Notes: a model not told the origin generated them from the sequence alone. A DNA stretch of 64,000 nt from Lysinibacillus sphaericus OT4b.31 (GCF_000392615.1 NZ_KB933398.1:439729-503728), one strand, 5' to 3'; positions 46,878 through 56,573 are shown, counted from the first letter of the stretch. Made by a program: numbers and translations.

Positions 46878-46912
46878 GCAGGCTATGGGTACAATCCATA
46901 GCCTGCCTATTT
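46878..46912. terminator. Bidirectional terminator between hutG and the FAD oxidoreductase
   Basis: Perfect eleven-base stem GCAGGCTATGG with CCATAGCCTGC. A T-rich end follows on the plus strand, and TTCATTTTTT appears on the minus strand. Confidence 0.75.
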
Positions 46913-48126
46913 TATGTGATACCGTTTTTACGTGCTAGGGTAACAATCCTTGCATCATCATTAGGTAGACCCTGTAGCAAGTCCATTAAAATGTTTGCGC
47001 CAAGCATGCTATAAACAGTACCGTTGCCCCCATGTCCAAGTAAATAATAGTAGTGAGGGTGATCGGGATGTTCACCTATATATGGTAGATAATCTATTGA
47101 ATCTCCGAAGGTTGCACAATAACTGTAATCTATTTTCACATCAACTTGAGGGAATAGCTCATGCAATAATCCAAGTAGCTTATTTGATTGTTTTTCCAGT
47201 TTTGCCTCTGATTTTGGTACTTTAGCTTTATCTTCATCAAGACCTCCGACTATTATCCGATTGTCTGGCGTTGTGCGCATATACAAATAAGGACGCTTCG
47301 TTTCCCATATGAGTGATTGTTCATACCATGGTTTAAAATTATCGATAGCATTGGTCACAATAGCATACGACCGTTTTAAATTCGTGCCTTTTAACTGACC
47401 ATAAGGTAGATTTTGATAGCCAGTAGCGAAGATTACATTGCGTGTAGCAAATTGACCGTTAATGGTATGCAAAATAGTGCCCTCATTTGTATCTTCTAAC
47501 ACATTGACCATAATATTTGTGTAAATATGGAGACCTTTTTGTTGGCATTGCTCTGCAAGACACTGAACGAACTTTACAGGATTAAATTCAGCATCATTCA
47601 ATGTAACAAGGGCGCCATCTTTTTCAAAGCCAAGGCGCTCTTTTATAATAATGTCATTCCAATACTCACAAGGGAATCCATGTGTATGCAACGCTTTAAA
47701 TTCACGTAACAACTTGGTCGTATCACGAGTTTTACTAGCAAAGCAAATACTTTGTCGGCGTCGAAAATCTGCTTGGTCAGGTAGTGTTTGAGCAATCGTT
47801 TCAATATCTAGAATGGCTTCATAGCACATGCTATAAAAACGAACCGCATTTTTTTCGCCAATTTGCTCAATTAGTTCATGCAACATAATGTCATTACTAT
47901 AGTGTAAAATTCCTGTGTTAGCGGCAGTACTGCCCATTGCAATGTCCTCTTTTTCAATCAGGGCAACTTTTAGACCTGCTTCTAAGCATGCGTGTGCAGC
48001 TAGAAAACCAGCTATGCCACCCCCGATAATAATGACCTCATAAAAAGGTGCAATCGGATTTTTTATAATAGAAAGGTCGTTGTCAGTAGTCGTTGGCCAA
48101 TATAAAGTCCCACTATGAATTTTCAT
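46912..48126 (-). CDS. FAD-dependent oxidoreductase (DAO family)
   Basis: 404 residues. A dinucleotide-binding motif IIGGGIAGFLAAHACLEAG (about 33-51) is followed by IEKEDIAMGSTAANTGIL, then a substrate domain and the C-terminal GHGGNGTVYSMLGANI with FAD contact. This is the D-amino-acid oxidase/glycine oxidase/YurR-like family, so it probably oxidises an amine or amino acid. ATG 48126 follows GGGGGATTATTAAT. The N-terminus carries about 30 residues before the FAD motif, longer than usual. The substrate is unknown. Confidence 0.85.
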   Translation of the reverse strand: MKIHSGTLYWPTTTDNDLSIIKNPIAPFYEVIIIGGGIAGFLAAHACLEAGLKVALIEKEDIAMGSTAANTGILHYSNDIMLHELIEQIGEKNAVRFYSMCYEAILDIETIAQTLPDQADFRRRQSICFASKTRDTTKLLREFKALHTHGFPCEYWNDIIIKERLGFEKDGALVTLNDAEFNPVKFVQCLAEQCQQKGLHIYTNIMVNVLEDTNEGTILHTINGQFATRNVIFATGYQNLPYGQLKGTNLKRSYAIVTNAIDNFKPWYEQSLIWETKRPYLYMRTTPDNRIIVGGLDEDKAKVPKSEAKLEKQSNKLLGLLHELFPQVDVKIDYSYCATFGDSIDYLPYIGEHPDHPHYYYLLGHGGNGTVYSMLGANILMDLLQGLPNDDARIVTLARKNGIT

Positions 48127-48230
48127 ATTAATAATCCCCCTTATATTATCTTTTATGATTCATTCCCATTTAAAGCACAGTTCAATCATTGTTGATATAA
48201 TAAAGGAATGTTGGATAGAAAGGATTTTTA

Positions 48231-49121
48231 ATGATGACAACTAAACCAAAACTTTTAATTGTAGATGGCATGGCTTTATTATTCCGGTCATTTTTTGCTT
48301 CAGCAGCAATGGGACATTTTATACGCCTAGAAGACGGTACACCAACTAATGGTGCGCAAGGGTTTGCACGACATGTATTGACAGCACAGTCGATCATGCA
48401 ACCAACACATATAGCAGTATGCTGGGATATGGGTTCACATACGTTTCGTAATGAATTATATGATGGGTATAAAGCGAATCGCCCTGCACCACCAGAGGAA
48501 ATGCTGCCGCAATTTGATATGGCGAAGACCCTATCTGAACAAATTGGTTGGCAAAACTTTGGTGTTACTGGTATGGAAGCCGATGATGTAATTGGTTCAA
48601 TGATTTCGAAATGGCAAGACTTTGCTGATATAACAGTCATTAGTGGTGATAAGGATTTATTGCAACTGTTAACGCCTTCAACAAAGATTGCCTTTACCAA
48701 AAAGGGTTACTCGGAGTACGATGTGTACACGCATGCACGATTTATAGAGGAATACGGTATTGAACCAATGCAGTTTGCACAGGTTAAGGCCTTTATGGGT
48801 GATACAAGTGATGGTTATCCTGGAGTAAAAGGTATTGGGCCGAAGCAAGCATTGACGCTTATTCAAACATACGGTTCGATCGATAAGGTTATTGCTTCTT
48901 TAGAGGAGCTAAAGCCAGGGCAACGTACTAAAATTCAAGATAATGTTGATATGCTGAGATTATCGCACGAACTCGCGACGATTCAAACAAATGTACCAAT
49001 AGAAGCCGAGTTTACGAGTTTAGCAGTGCCAGGTTACGAGCAACATACATTTAAAGCGTTAGAAGAGCGAGGTTTTACCTTAATCGCTAAGCAGGCACGC
49101 ACATTATATTCACTTAGTTAG
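48231..49121 (+). CDS. 5'-3' exonuclease (PolA N-domain type, YpcP-like)
   Basis: 296 residues. Metal-binding LLIVDGMALLFRSFFA, MEADDVIGSMI and VISGDKDLLQLL, then the helix-three-turn-helix GDTSDGYPGVKGIGPKQA. It corresponds to the stand-alone flap exonuclease YpcP of Bacillus subtilis, thought to help DNA polymerase I remove RNA primers. ATG 48231 (or the next ATG, 48234) follows GAAAGG. Its last eight bases overlap the 3' end of the gene on the other strand. Confidence 0.93.
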   Translation: MMTTKPKLLIVDGMALLFRSFFASAAMGHFIRLEDGTPTNGAQGFARHVLTAQSIMQPTHIAVCWDMGSHTFRNELYDGYKANRPAPPEEMLPQFDMAKTLSEQIGWQNFGVTGMEADDVIGSMISKWQDFADITVISGDKDLLQLLTPSTKIAFTKKGYSEYDVYTHARFIEEYGIEPMQFAQVKAFMGDTSDGYPGVKGIGPKQALTLIQTYGSIDKVIASLEELKPGQRTKIQDNVDMLRLSHELATIQTNVPIEAEFTSLAVPGYEQHTFKALEERGFTLIAKQARTLYSLS

Positions 49122-49623
49122 GAGCAATTTTAACAAAGCGTAAAACGTGCTTGTTATCTTTAAAAAAGGTGGTACGTATTGTACTATCACGATCGGGACC
49201 ACCATTATCATGGAAAATTAATAATAGCTCATCGTTGTAGATTTCATAGCCAATGAGAGGTACCCAATGATAGGCATAAGCAGATTTTTTATCGCGCCAT
49301 TGCCAGCTAAAATAACGGTCGAAACGCATCGCTACAGAGCGACCTTCATCGATTTCCTTCATCGCTTCTTTTATTGAACAGTCGCGAATCTCCCATGTTG
49401 GAAACATCTTGCGAAGATTATAGATTAAGCGCCATTTAAAGAGACCAATTTTGGTACCACCAAGCATTTTGTACAGTTCGTTGATAGCAGGCGTTTTTTT
49501 GTTTACCTGTAAGTATTGTAATATGACATGAACAGTTGTTGGCCCACAGGCAGAATTACGATAGTTTGGTGAAATAGATGCATCATATTGTGATTTTCCT
49601 TGTAAAGGTAATTGACAGCGCAT
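49114..49623 (-). CDS. C39-like papain-fold protein
   Basis: 169 residues. The N-terminal NSACGPTTVHVIL gives the active-site Cys26 of the peptidase C39_2 fold. The histidine follows in YAYHWVPLIGYE (about 118), and FHDNGG may provide the third polar residue. No signal peptide or transporter is fused. The gene is convergent with and overlaps the exonuclease gene by eight bases. It may cut a peptide or a Gly-Gly leader, but no target is visible. Confidence 0.78.
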   Translation of the reverse strand: MRCQLPLQGKSQYDASISPNYRNSACGPTTVHVILQYLQVNKKTPAINELYKMLGGTKIGLFKWRLIYNLRKMFPTWEIRDCSIKEAMKEIDEGRSVAMRFDRYFSWQWRDKKSAYAYHWVPLIGYEIYNDELLLIFHDNGGPDRDSTIRTTFFKDNKHVLRFVKIAPN

Positions 49624-49635
49624 AAATAGCTCCTT

Positions 49636-49684
49636 TCAAAAAATAGCTGCATTTCTAATGAAGAAATGCAGCTACTTTTTTATT
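49636..49684. terminator. Bidirectional terminator between the thioredoxin and C39 genes
   Basis: Perfect 13-base stem (49644-49656 with 49662-49674), five-base loop. T-runs are present on both strands, so it can end transcription of the minus-strand thioredoxin gene. Confidence 0.85.
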
Positions 49685-49722
49685 ACTTGGCTCTCGCAGC
49701 AGATAGTAGAACCTAAAAATGA

Positions 49723-50037
49723 TTATTGAGCAGATAGAAACTCGATTACTTGCTGCGGCGATTTAGCGTTTGCACTATGTAAATGTGCTAATTTTTCGCC
49801 ATTTTGGAATATTAATAAGCTTGGAATACCCATAACATCATATTTTTCTGCAATATCTGGAAGCTCATCACGGTTAAGCTCGTACCAGTCGTATTGATTG
49901 TATTCTTCGATAATTGGGTCGATGAACATATTCATACGTGTGCAGTCGGGGCACCAGCCAGCGTAAAATTTCACAAGGACCTTTTGCTCGCCAGAGATAA
50001 GCTCGTTAAATTGTTCTGTAGTTGTAATTGTTTTCAT
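49723..50037 (-). CDS. Thioredoxin-like protein (YdbP type)
   Basis: 104 residues with a thioredoxin fold and the active site WCPDC (Cys29 and Cys32), and the cis-proline in VMGIPSLLIFQNG. The WCPDC motif rather than WCGPC marks the YdbP-like branch. ATG 50037 has AGGAGAG upstream; earlier in-frame starts lack one. It is probably a cytoplasmic thiol oxidoreductase. A 467-base gap to fadN follows. Confidence 0.92.
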   Translation of the reverse strand: MKTITTTEQFNELISGEQKVLVKFYAGWCPDCTRMNMFIDPIIEEYNQYDWYELNRDELPDIAEKYDVMGIPSLLIFQNGEKLAHLHSANAKSPQQVIEFLSAQ

Positions 50038-50461
50038 TAGTATTTCACTCTCCTTGTTTAACATTCTACACATTTTTTCTTAATCCTGAAAGTTTTCTGT
50101 TTGCGCTTATTGGGACGCTACTTATTGTCGTGTTTTCGCTCGTAAATAACGAAAAAAGTTGTATATTGCGAAAAAAATTAGAGAAAAAAGATTGCTAAAT
50201 TTAACAAAATAATCTACACTAAAAACAGAAAAAGTAGTTTTATCTTCATTCAGCGGAAGACTTGGACCACGATAGGTGAAAGGTGAATACTAGTTAATTT
50301 TTTATTCATCATGTGTCAAAACGCCAACTGAACGAAGATAAGCCTCAGATGTATTTCACAGATTTTTATGCGCGAAAGCGGTAAATCTTGAATTGGGCTA
50401 GCCGAATTCAACTTCTGAAAAAAATGCGTCAAGGCAAATTTGATTTTTTTTGGCCAAAAAA
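50038..50461. other. Gene-free stretch upstream of fadN
   Basis: AT-rich, with runs of AAAAAA near 50170-50230. I see no gene, hairpin terminator or clear promoter. The fadN promoter should lie near its right end, next to the FadR site. Confidence 0.4.
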
Positions 50462-50479
50462 TGAATGGCTATTCATTCA
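50462..50479. promoter_or_regulatory. FadR operator of the fad genes
   Basis: TGAATGGCTATTCATTCA agrees with the Bacillus subtilis FadR (YsiA) consensus TGAATGAMTANTCATTCA at all positions but one (G for A at the seventh). FadR represses beta-oxidation genes; long-chain acyl-CoA releases it. The site lies 25 bases before the fadN start. Confidence 0.8.
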
Positions 50480-50504
50480 ATGGGAGAATAAGGGGGAATT
50501 GCTT

Positions 50505-52889
50505 GTGACTTACAACATTAAAAAGGCAGCTGTTCTAGGTTCTGGTGTAATGGGTTCTGGAATTGCAGCACATTTAGCAAACATTGGTATTCCAACATTA
50601 TTATTAGATATCGCGCCGAAAGAACTAACGAAAGAGGAAGAAGCAAAGGGACTTACTCTCGAGCATCCAGCTGTGCGTAACCGCTTTGCGCAAGGAGCTC
50701 TTCAAAAGTTAGTGAAGCAAAAGCCGGCACCACTTACTTCTAAGAAAAATTTATCACTATTATCGGTAGGCAACTTTGAGGACGATTTAGAAAAGCTAAA
50801 GGACGTCGATTGGATTATTGAAGTAGTCGTTGAAAATTTAGCAATCAAGCAGAACTTATATGAAAAAATTGATGCTGTGCGTAAACCAGGTACAATCATT
50901 AGCTCGAATACATCGGGAATTAGTATTAATGCAATGGCGGAAGGACGTTCAGAAGATTTCCAAAAGCATTTCCTAGGAACGCATTTCTTCAATCCGCCAC
51001 GTTATTTAAAATTACTTGAAGTGATCCCAGCAAATACGACAGCACCTGAAGTGATTAATTTTATGAAGGCATTTGGTGAAGACATCCTTGGAAAAGGTGT
51101 TGTCCTGGCTAAGGATACGCCAAACTTCATTGCTAACCGCATTGGGACGTATGGTTTACTTGTCACTTTACAAGAAATGGTGAAAGGTGGCTATTCAGTC
51201 GGAGAAGTAGATTCTGTAACAGGTCCACTAATTGGTCGCCCGAAATCCGCAACCTTCCGCACACTAGATGTTGTCGGTCTAGATACATTCATTCATGTAG
51301 CGAAAAATGTGTATGACCAAACAACAGGTGAAGAGCAACAGGTGTTTACAGTGCCGGAATTCCTGCAAAAAATGGTAACGAATGGCTGGCTAGGGGCGAA
51401 ATCAGGGCAAGGTTTCTTCGTGAAAAAAGGCAAAGAAATATTAGAAATTGACCCAAATACGCTGGAGTATAGTCCAACAAAAAAATTACAAACACCTGCT
51501 ATTGAATTAGCAAAACAGGCACGTGGTCTAGCAAACAAAGTCAAGGCTTTGACCTATGCGAAGGATCGTACAGGGGAATTATTATGGAGTATCTTCGCAC
51601 CAACATTAATTTACTCTGCACAGCTACACGGTGAAATTGCTGATGATATTGTAGCCATCGACAATGCCATGAAATGGGGCTTCGGCTGGCAACAAGGTCC
51701 ATTCGAAATTTGGGACGCAATCGGCGTTAAAGAATCCGTGGCAAAAATGGAAGCGGAAAATCGTGTAGTACCAACGTTCGTCAAAGATATGTTAGCGAAT
51801 GGCTTTGATACTTTCTACTCTGAAATCGATGGTAATCTAGCGTACTACAATGGTACAGAATACGTGAAAGTACCAGTAAATGAAAAAGAATTTAACCTAA
51901 AGCGCTATAAGAAAAAGCACGGCGTTATTAAGTCAAATACAGGTGCCAGCTTAATAGATTTAGGTGATGGCATTGCATTGCTAGAGTTCCATTCTCAATC
52001 CAATGCTATTGGCTTAGATATCATTCAAATGATTAACTTCGCGATTGATGAAGTAGAAGCTAACTATAAAGGCTTAGTCATCGGTAACCAAGGCAAAAAT
52101 TTCTGTGTGGGTGCTAATCTAGGTATGATTTTAGTAGAAGCACAGGATGATAACATTTTTGAACTCGATTTCGTCATAAAAGCTTTCCAAGATGCGATGC
52201 AAAAAATCAAGTACTCTCGCAAGCCTGTTGTTGCGGCACCATTTGCAATGACGCTTGGTGGAGGCGCAGAGGTTTGCTTGCCGGCTGCACATATCCAAGC
52301 AACGATGGAAACTTATATGGGCTTAGTGGAAGTTGGCGTAGGATTAATCCCTGGCGGTGGAGGTAATAAAGCGCTTTACCAAAAATTCATCAAAGGCTTA
52401 CCAAATGGCGTTGAAGTAGACTATCAAAATATTGCGAATAAAGTCTTTGAAACAATTGCAATGGCAAAAGTCTCTACATCAGGGGAAGAAGCGCATGTTA
52501 ATAACTTCCTAGATTTTGCAGATGGTATTTCGGTCAATCCGGATCACCAAATTTATGATGCAAAGCAAGCTGCATTAGCACTATATGAAGCGGGCTACCA
52601 AGCACCAGTGCCAGCAAAAATCCCTGTTGTAGGTGCATCAGGTTATGGAACGCTACTAATCGGCGCACAAGGTATGTTTGAATCAGGCTTTATTAGTGAG
52701 CATGATTTGAAAATTGCGAAAAAGTTAGCTTATGTTATCGCGGGTGGAAAAGTTCCATATGGCACATTAGTTGATGAACAATACCTATTAAATCTTGAGC
52801 GTGAGGCTTTCTTAAGCTTAGTAGCTGAACCACTGTCACAACAAAGAATGCAACACATGCTTTTAAAAGGAAAGCCACTTCGCAACTAA
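50505..52889 (+). CDS. fadN: 3-hydroxyacyl-CoA dehydrogenase / enoyl-CoA hydratase FadN
   Basis: 794 residues. The N-terminal half is the NAD-binding hydroxyacyl-CoA dehydrogenase (VLGSGVMGSGIAAHLAN at about 10-26; HFFNPPRYLKLLEVIP). The C-terminal half (about 500-794) is enoyl-CoA hydratase-like with GLVIGNQGKNFCVGANLG and AMTLGGGAEVCLPA. The start is GTG 50505 with AAGGGGGAA at good spacing. An upstream in-frame ATG at 50461 overlaps the FadR site. Together with FadA and FadE it carries out fatty-acid beta-oxidation. Confidence 0.95.
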   Translation: MTYNIKKAAVLGSGVMGSGIAAHLANIGIPTLLLDIAPKELTKEEEAKGLTLEHPAVRNRFAQGALQKLVKQKPAPLTSKKNLSLLSVGNFEDDLEKLKDVDWIIEVVVENLAIKQNLYEKIDAVRKPGTIISSNTSGISINAMAEGRSEDFQKHFLGTHFFNPPRYLKLLEVIPANTTAPEVINFMKAFGEDILGKGVVLAKDTPNFIANRIGTYGLLVTLQEMVKGGYSVGEVDSVTGPLIGRPKSATFRTLDVVGLDTFIHVAKNVYDQTTGEEQQVFTVPEFLQKMVTNGWLGAKSGQGFFVKKGKEILEIDPNTLEYSPTKKLQTPAIELAKQARGLANKVKALTYAKDRTGELLWSIFAPTLIYSAQLHGEIADDIVAIDNAMKWGFGWQQGPFEIWDAIGVKESVAKMEAENRVVPTFVKDMLANGFDTFYSEIDGNLAYYNGTEYVKVPVNEKEFNLKRYKKKHGVIKSNTGASLIDLGDGIALLEFHSQSNAIGLDIIQMINFAIDEVEANYKGLVIGNQGKNFCVGANLGMILVEAQDDNIFELDFVIKAFQDAMQKIKYSRKPVVAAPFAMTLGGGAEVCLPAAHIQATMETYMGLVEVGVGLIPGGGGNKALYQKFIKGLPNGVEVDYQNIANKVFETIAMAKVSTSGEEAHVNNFLDFADGISVNPDHQIYDAKQAALALYEAGYQAPVPAKIPVVGASGYGTLLIGAQGMFESGFISEHDLKIAKKLAYVIAGGKVPYGTLVDEQYLLNLEREAFLSLVAEPLSQQRMQHMLLKGKPLRN

Positions 52890-52941
52890 TGAAGACTTTA
52901 ATGACTAAATTTTGCACAGGACACAAAGGGGGATTTATAGA

Positions 52942-54114
52942 ATGCGTGAAGCCGTTATTGTAGCAGGAGCACGAACTCCTATTGGAAAAGCGAAAAAAGG
53001 TTCTTTAGCAACAGTTAGACCAGATGATTTTGGGGCAATCGTTGTCAAAGAAACATTAAAAAGAGCGGGTTATGAAGGGCCGGTAGATGATTTAATATTA
53101 GGCTGTGCGATGCCAGAAGCAGAACAAGGAATGAACGTAGCACGGAGCATCGGGGCGCTTGCGGGATTACCAGATGCAACACCTGCTCTAACGATTAACC
53201 GATTTTGTTCTTCGGGTTTACAAGCAATTGCTTACGCTGCTGAGCGCATTATGCTTGGCCATTCAAAGGCGATTCTTGCAGGTGGCGTTGAATCGATGAG
53301 TATGGTACCAATGGTGGGCAATACACCTCGTTTAAATCCGGCATTAGCTGAAACTGCACCACAATATTACATGGGGATGGGGCATACAGCTGAGGAAGTG
53401 GCACGTCAATACAATGTAAGTCGTGAAGATCAGGATGCTTTTGCTGTACGTTCACATGAGCTAGCAGAAAAAGCCATTAAAGAAGGTAAGTTCAATGATG
53501 AAATCGTGCCTATCGAAGTGGAACAACATTATGTGGACGACAATAATAAACCACAAGTAAAGAAATTTACATTCAGTAAGGATGAAGGTGTACGTCCTGG
53601 TACATCTGTCGAAGGTTTAGCGAAGCTTCGTCCAGCATTCCATGTTAAAGGAAGTGTTACAGCAGGGAACGCTTCACAAACTTCTGATGGAGCAGCGGCT
53701 GTGCTAGTTATGGATCGTGAGGAAGCCGAAAAGCAAGGAATGACACCAATGGCGAAGTTTTTAGGCTTTGCAGTTGGCGGTGTGCCACCTGAAGTAATGG
53801 GGATTGGTCCAATCGTAGCTGTTCCAAAAGCGCTTGAAATTGCAGGTCTTTCTATCGAAGATATTGATCTGTGGGAAATTAACGAAGCATTTGCCTCACA
53901 ATCATTACAGGTTGTACGTCATTTAGGTATCGACCAAGAGAAGGTCAATGTAAATGGTGGAGCAATTGCATTAGGACACCCGCTAGGCGCAACAGGTGCA
54001 ATTTTAACATTGAAGCTAATTCATGAACTAAAACGTCAAGGCAAGAAGTATGGTGTCGTGACAATGTGTATCGGCGGCGGTATGGGCGCTGCTGGCGTAT
54101 TTGAAATAGTATAA
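52942..54114 (+). CDS. fadA: Acetyl-CoA acyltransferase (3-ketoacyl-CoA thiolase) FadA
   Basis: 390 residues of the thiolase family. Nucleophilic cysteine in [15 protein letters not shown], histidine in [16 protein letters not shown], and the second cysteine in [20 protein letters not shown] 52942 follows AAAGGGGGAT. It splits 3-ketoacyl-CoA into acetyl-CoA and a shortened acyl-CoA. It lies 52 bases after fadN and probably shares its transcript. Confidence 0.95.
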   Translation: MREAVIVAGARTPIGKAKKGSLATVRPDDFGAIVVKETLKRAGYEGPVDDLILGCAMPEAEQGMNVARSIGALAGLPDATPALTINRFCSSGLQAIAYAAERIMLGHSKAILAGGVESMSMVPMVGNTPRLNPALAETAPQYYMGMGHTAEEVARQYNVSREDQDAFAVRSHELAEKAIKEGKFNDEIVPIEVEQHYVDDNNKPQVKKFTFSKDEGVRPGTSVEGLAKLRPAFHVKGSVTAGNASQTSDGAAAVLVMDREEAEKQGMTPMAKFLGFAVGGVPPEVMGIGPIVAVPKALEIAGLSIEDIDLWEINEAFASQSLQVVRHLGIDQEKVNVNGGAIALGHPLGATGAILTLKLIHELKRQGKKYGVVTMCIGGGMGAAGVFEIV

Positions 54115-54125
54115 GGTTACTAGTT

Positions 54126-54182
54126 AAGCTCGGGGTCTGGCGTTTTCGGTTGCCTCCGAACAAAATACTCCGAGCTTTTCTA
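54126..54182 (+). terminator. Hairpin between fadA and fadE
   Basis: Outer stem AAGCTCGG (54126-54133) with CCGAGCTT (54170-54177), inner TCGG/CCGA, followed by TTCT. Partial termination is possible. Confidence 0.6.
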
Positions 54183-54195
54183 TATATGAGATTGT

Positions 54196-54228
54196 AATTG
54201 TGTGAAAATTGTGTGAGTGCCAGGCACC
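54196..54228. repeat. GTGCCAGGCAC-type REP-like motif
   Basis: TGTGAAAATTGTGTGAG followed by the palindromic GTGCCAGGCAC. This combination is, as far as I recall, a repeated extragenic motif in Bacillaceae linked with REP-associated tyrosine transposases. Only one copy is in this window. Confidence 0.45.
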
Positions 54229-54250
54229 ATAAAAATAGGAGGAATTTAAA

Positions 54251-56035
54251 ATGACAGAAAAAACAACGGATATCATTAAAGGCGGCGGATTTATCATTGA
54301 AGACGTGGAATTAGATCGTGTATTTACACCTGAAGATTTCACAGATGAGCACAAAATGATTGCAAAAACGACTGAAGAGTATGTAGCAAACGAAGTATTA
54401 CCTGTCGTTGAAAACTTAGAACATCATGAATTCGAACATTCAGTACGTTTGTTAAAAAGCGCTGGTGAGCTTGGTTTATTAGGCGCAGATGTTCCTGAGG
54501 AATACGAAGGTCTTGGCCTAGACAAAGTTTCTTCTGCATTAATCGCAGAGAAAATGTCAGTAGCAGGTGGTTTCTCCATTACGCATGGTGCGCACGTTGG
54601 AATTGGTTCATTGCCAATCGTACTTTTCGGAAACGAAGAACAGAAGAAAAAGTATTTACCAAAGCTTGCTTCAGGTGAATTAATTGCAGCATATGCATTA
54701 ACAGAACCAGGTTCAGGGTCTGATGCACTAGGTGCGAAAACGACTGCAAAACTAAATGCTGCAGGAACACATTTTGTATTAAACGGTGAAAAACAATGGA
54801 TTACAAACGCTGGCTTTGCGGATGTATTTGTTGTCTATGCAAAAATCGATGGCGATAAATTCTCAGCATTTATCGTAGAACGTGCTTATAATGGCGTTTC
54901 TGTAGGTCCAGAGGAAAAGAAAATGGGCATTAAATCTTCATCGACTCGTACATTAGTACTTGAAGATGCGGAAGTACCAGTTGAGAACTTATTAGGCGAA
55001 GTTGGTCGTGGCCACGTGATCGCATTCAACATCTTAAACATCGGTCGTTATAAATTAGGTGTGGGAACAATCGGTGGGTCAAAACGCGCCTTAGAGCTTG
55101 CCATTCAGTATACAAATCAACGTCAGCAATTCAAAACGAAATTATCTGACTTCAATTTAACAAAAGAAAAATTATCGACTATGGCGTCTCAATTATATGC
55201 GTCAGAATCATTAAATTATCGTACAGTTGGACTATTTGAGGATCGTTTAAGCCAGTTAAGCCCTGAAGAGCAAAAGCAAGGAAAAGTGATTGCAAATGCG
55301 ATTGCAGAGTATGCAATTGAATGCTCGATTGCTAAAGTTTTTGGTTCAGAAACATTGGACTACATTGCTGATGAAGCAGTGCAATTACATGGTGGCTATG
55401 GTTTCATGGCAGAGTATGAAGTAGAGCGTATTTACCGTGATTCTCGTATTAACCGTATTTTCGAAGGAACAAACGAAATTAATCGAATGATTGTACCAGG
55501 TACATTCATGAAAAAAGCATTAAAAGGCGAGCTTCCTTTGTTGCAGGCTGCACAAAATTTACAACAAGAGCTTCTGATGTTAATGCCTGAGGAAGTGGGC
55601 ACAGAAGCCTTAGCACAAGAAAAATACCTTGTGAAAAATGCGAAGAAAATTGCCGTATTAGCTGCTGGTATGGCGGCACAACGCTTTGGCGCAAAACTTG
55701 ATCAAGAACAAGAAGTACTTGTGAACATCGCTAATATTGCTAACCAATTATTTGCAATGGAATCAACTGTATTACGTACTGAAAAGGCCATTGCACGTGA
55801 CGGTGAAGAGAAAGCACATCAAAAACTTCTTTATACACAAATCTTCTGCCAAGAGGCCTTTGCAGAAATTGAGAAAGAAGCGAAAGATACAATTCTTGCT
55901 TCAGCAGACGGAGATGCTGCACGTATGACATTGTCTGCATTACGTAAGCTAACGCGCAACAATCCATATAATTTAATCACGAAGAAACGTGAAGCTTCAG
56001 TTAAGCTAATCGAAGCAGAAAAATTCATCGTATAA
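54251..56035 (+). CDS. fadE: Acyl-CoA dehydrogenase FadE
   Basis: 594 residues, longer than the usual 380-400 because of a helical C-terminal extension (about 420-594), as in Bacillus subtilis FadE. Acyl-CoA dehydrogenase motifs: YALTEPGSGSDALGAKTTA, FVLNGEKQWITNAGFADVF, and the catalytic-glutamate region RIFEGTNEINRMIVPG. It performs the first oxidation step on fatty acyl-CoA, passing electrons to ETF. ATG 54251 follows TAGGAGG. It is followed by a strong terminator. Confidence 0.95.
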   Translation: MTEKTTDIIKGGGFIIEDVELDRVFTPEDFTDEHKMIAKTTEEYVANEVLPVVENLEHHEFEHSVRLLKSAGELGLLGADVPEEYEGLGLDKVSSALIAEKMSVAGGFSITHGAHVGIGSLPIVLFGNEEQKKKYLPKLASGELIAAYALTEPGSGSDALGAKTTAKLNAAGTHFVLNGEKQWITNAGFADVFVVYAKIDGDKFSAFIVERAYNGVSVGPEEKKMGIKSSSTRTLVLEDAEVPVENLLGEVGRGHVIAFNILNIGRYKLGVGTIGGSKRALELAIQYTNQRQQFKTKLSDFNLTKEKLSTMASQLYASESLNYRTVGLFEDRLSQLSPEEQKQGKVIANAIAEYAIECSIAKVFGSETLDYIADEAVQLHGGYGFMAEYEVERIYRDSRINRIFEGTNEINRMIVPGTFMKKALKGELPLLQAAQNLQQELLMLMPEEVGTEALAQEKYLVKNAKKIAVLAAGMAAQRFGAKLDQEQEVLVNIANIANQLFAMESTVLRTEKAIARDGEEKAHQKLLYTQIFCQEAFAEIEKEAKDTILASADGDAARMTLSALRKLTRNNPYNLITKKREASVKLIEAEKFIV

Positions 56036-56046
56036 AAAATATTATG

Positions 56047-56081
56047 AACGAGCTACGCATTATCGGTAGCTCGTTTTTTAT
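56047..56081 (+). terminator. Rho-independent terminator after fadE
   Basis: Perfect ten-base stem AACGAGCTAC with GTAGCTCGTT, nine-base loop and six T. Confidence 0.92.
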
Positions 56082-56089
56082 CTTTAGAC

Positions 56090-56146
56090 GGATAAAACTG
56101 AAAAAGTGCCGGATAGAATCGAAATACTGACGGAAAAACATGAAAC
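56090..56146. repeat. 21-bp tandem repeat, two to three units
   Basis: Units at 56090, 56111 and a decayed one at 56132. GGATAgA core and ACTGAC end, the same pattern as at 29171. It directly follows the fadE terminator. Confidence 0.65.
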
Positions 56147-56216
56147 AATGGTTTCATTTTGGTTCACGACAAGTATGATGGTATACTACAGAAAATGACT
56201 GTAGAGGAGCCTACAT

Positions 56217-56573
56217 ATGACGATTCAATTTATCCATTATCCAAAATGTACGACATGTAAAAAAGCGCAAAAATGGTTAACCGACAATGGTATTTCATTT
56301 GAAGAGGTACACATTGTGGAGCAACCACCAACAAAGGAACAATTAAAGAACTATTGGCAGGTAAGTGGGTTACCATTGAAAAAGTTTTTTAATACTTCAG
56401 GCATGAAATATCGGGAGCTTGGTTTGAAGGATAAACTAGCTGAAATGCCAGAAGAAGAGCAACTTACACTGCTTGCATCAGATGGTATGCTTATTAAAAG
56501 ACCTATCGTAACTGATGGAGAAAAAGTGACACTCGGGTTTAAAGAATCAGATTTTGAGCAAGCTTGGAAATAA
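56217..56573 (+). CDS. ArsC/Spx family protein YusI
   Basis: 118 residues of the arsenate reductase/Spx-like family: CxxC motif in YPKCTTCKKAQKWL (Cys11 and Cys14), KKFFNTSGMKYRELGLKD and the late LIKRPIV loop with the conserved Arg-Pro. It matches YusI in a locus that also preserves the yus neighbours. The redox or regulatory role is unknown. ATG 56217 follows GAGGAGCC. Confidence 0.9.
   Translation: MTIQFIHYPKCTTCKKAQKWLTDNGISFEEVHIVEQPPTKEQLKNYWQVSGLPLKKFFNTSGMKYRELGLKDKLAEMPEEEQLTLLASDGMLIKRPIVTDGEKVTLGFKESDFEQAWK

Noticed and set aside
48182-48700. 172-codon minus-strand frame opposite the exonuclease gene
   Set aside because: It lies antisense to a conserved exonuclease, with no family features.
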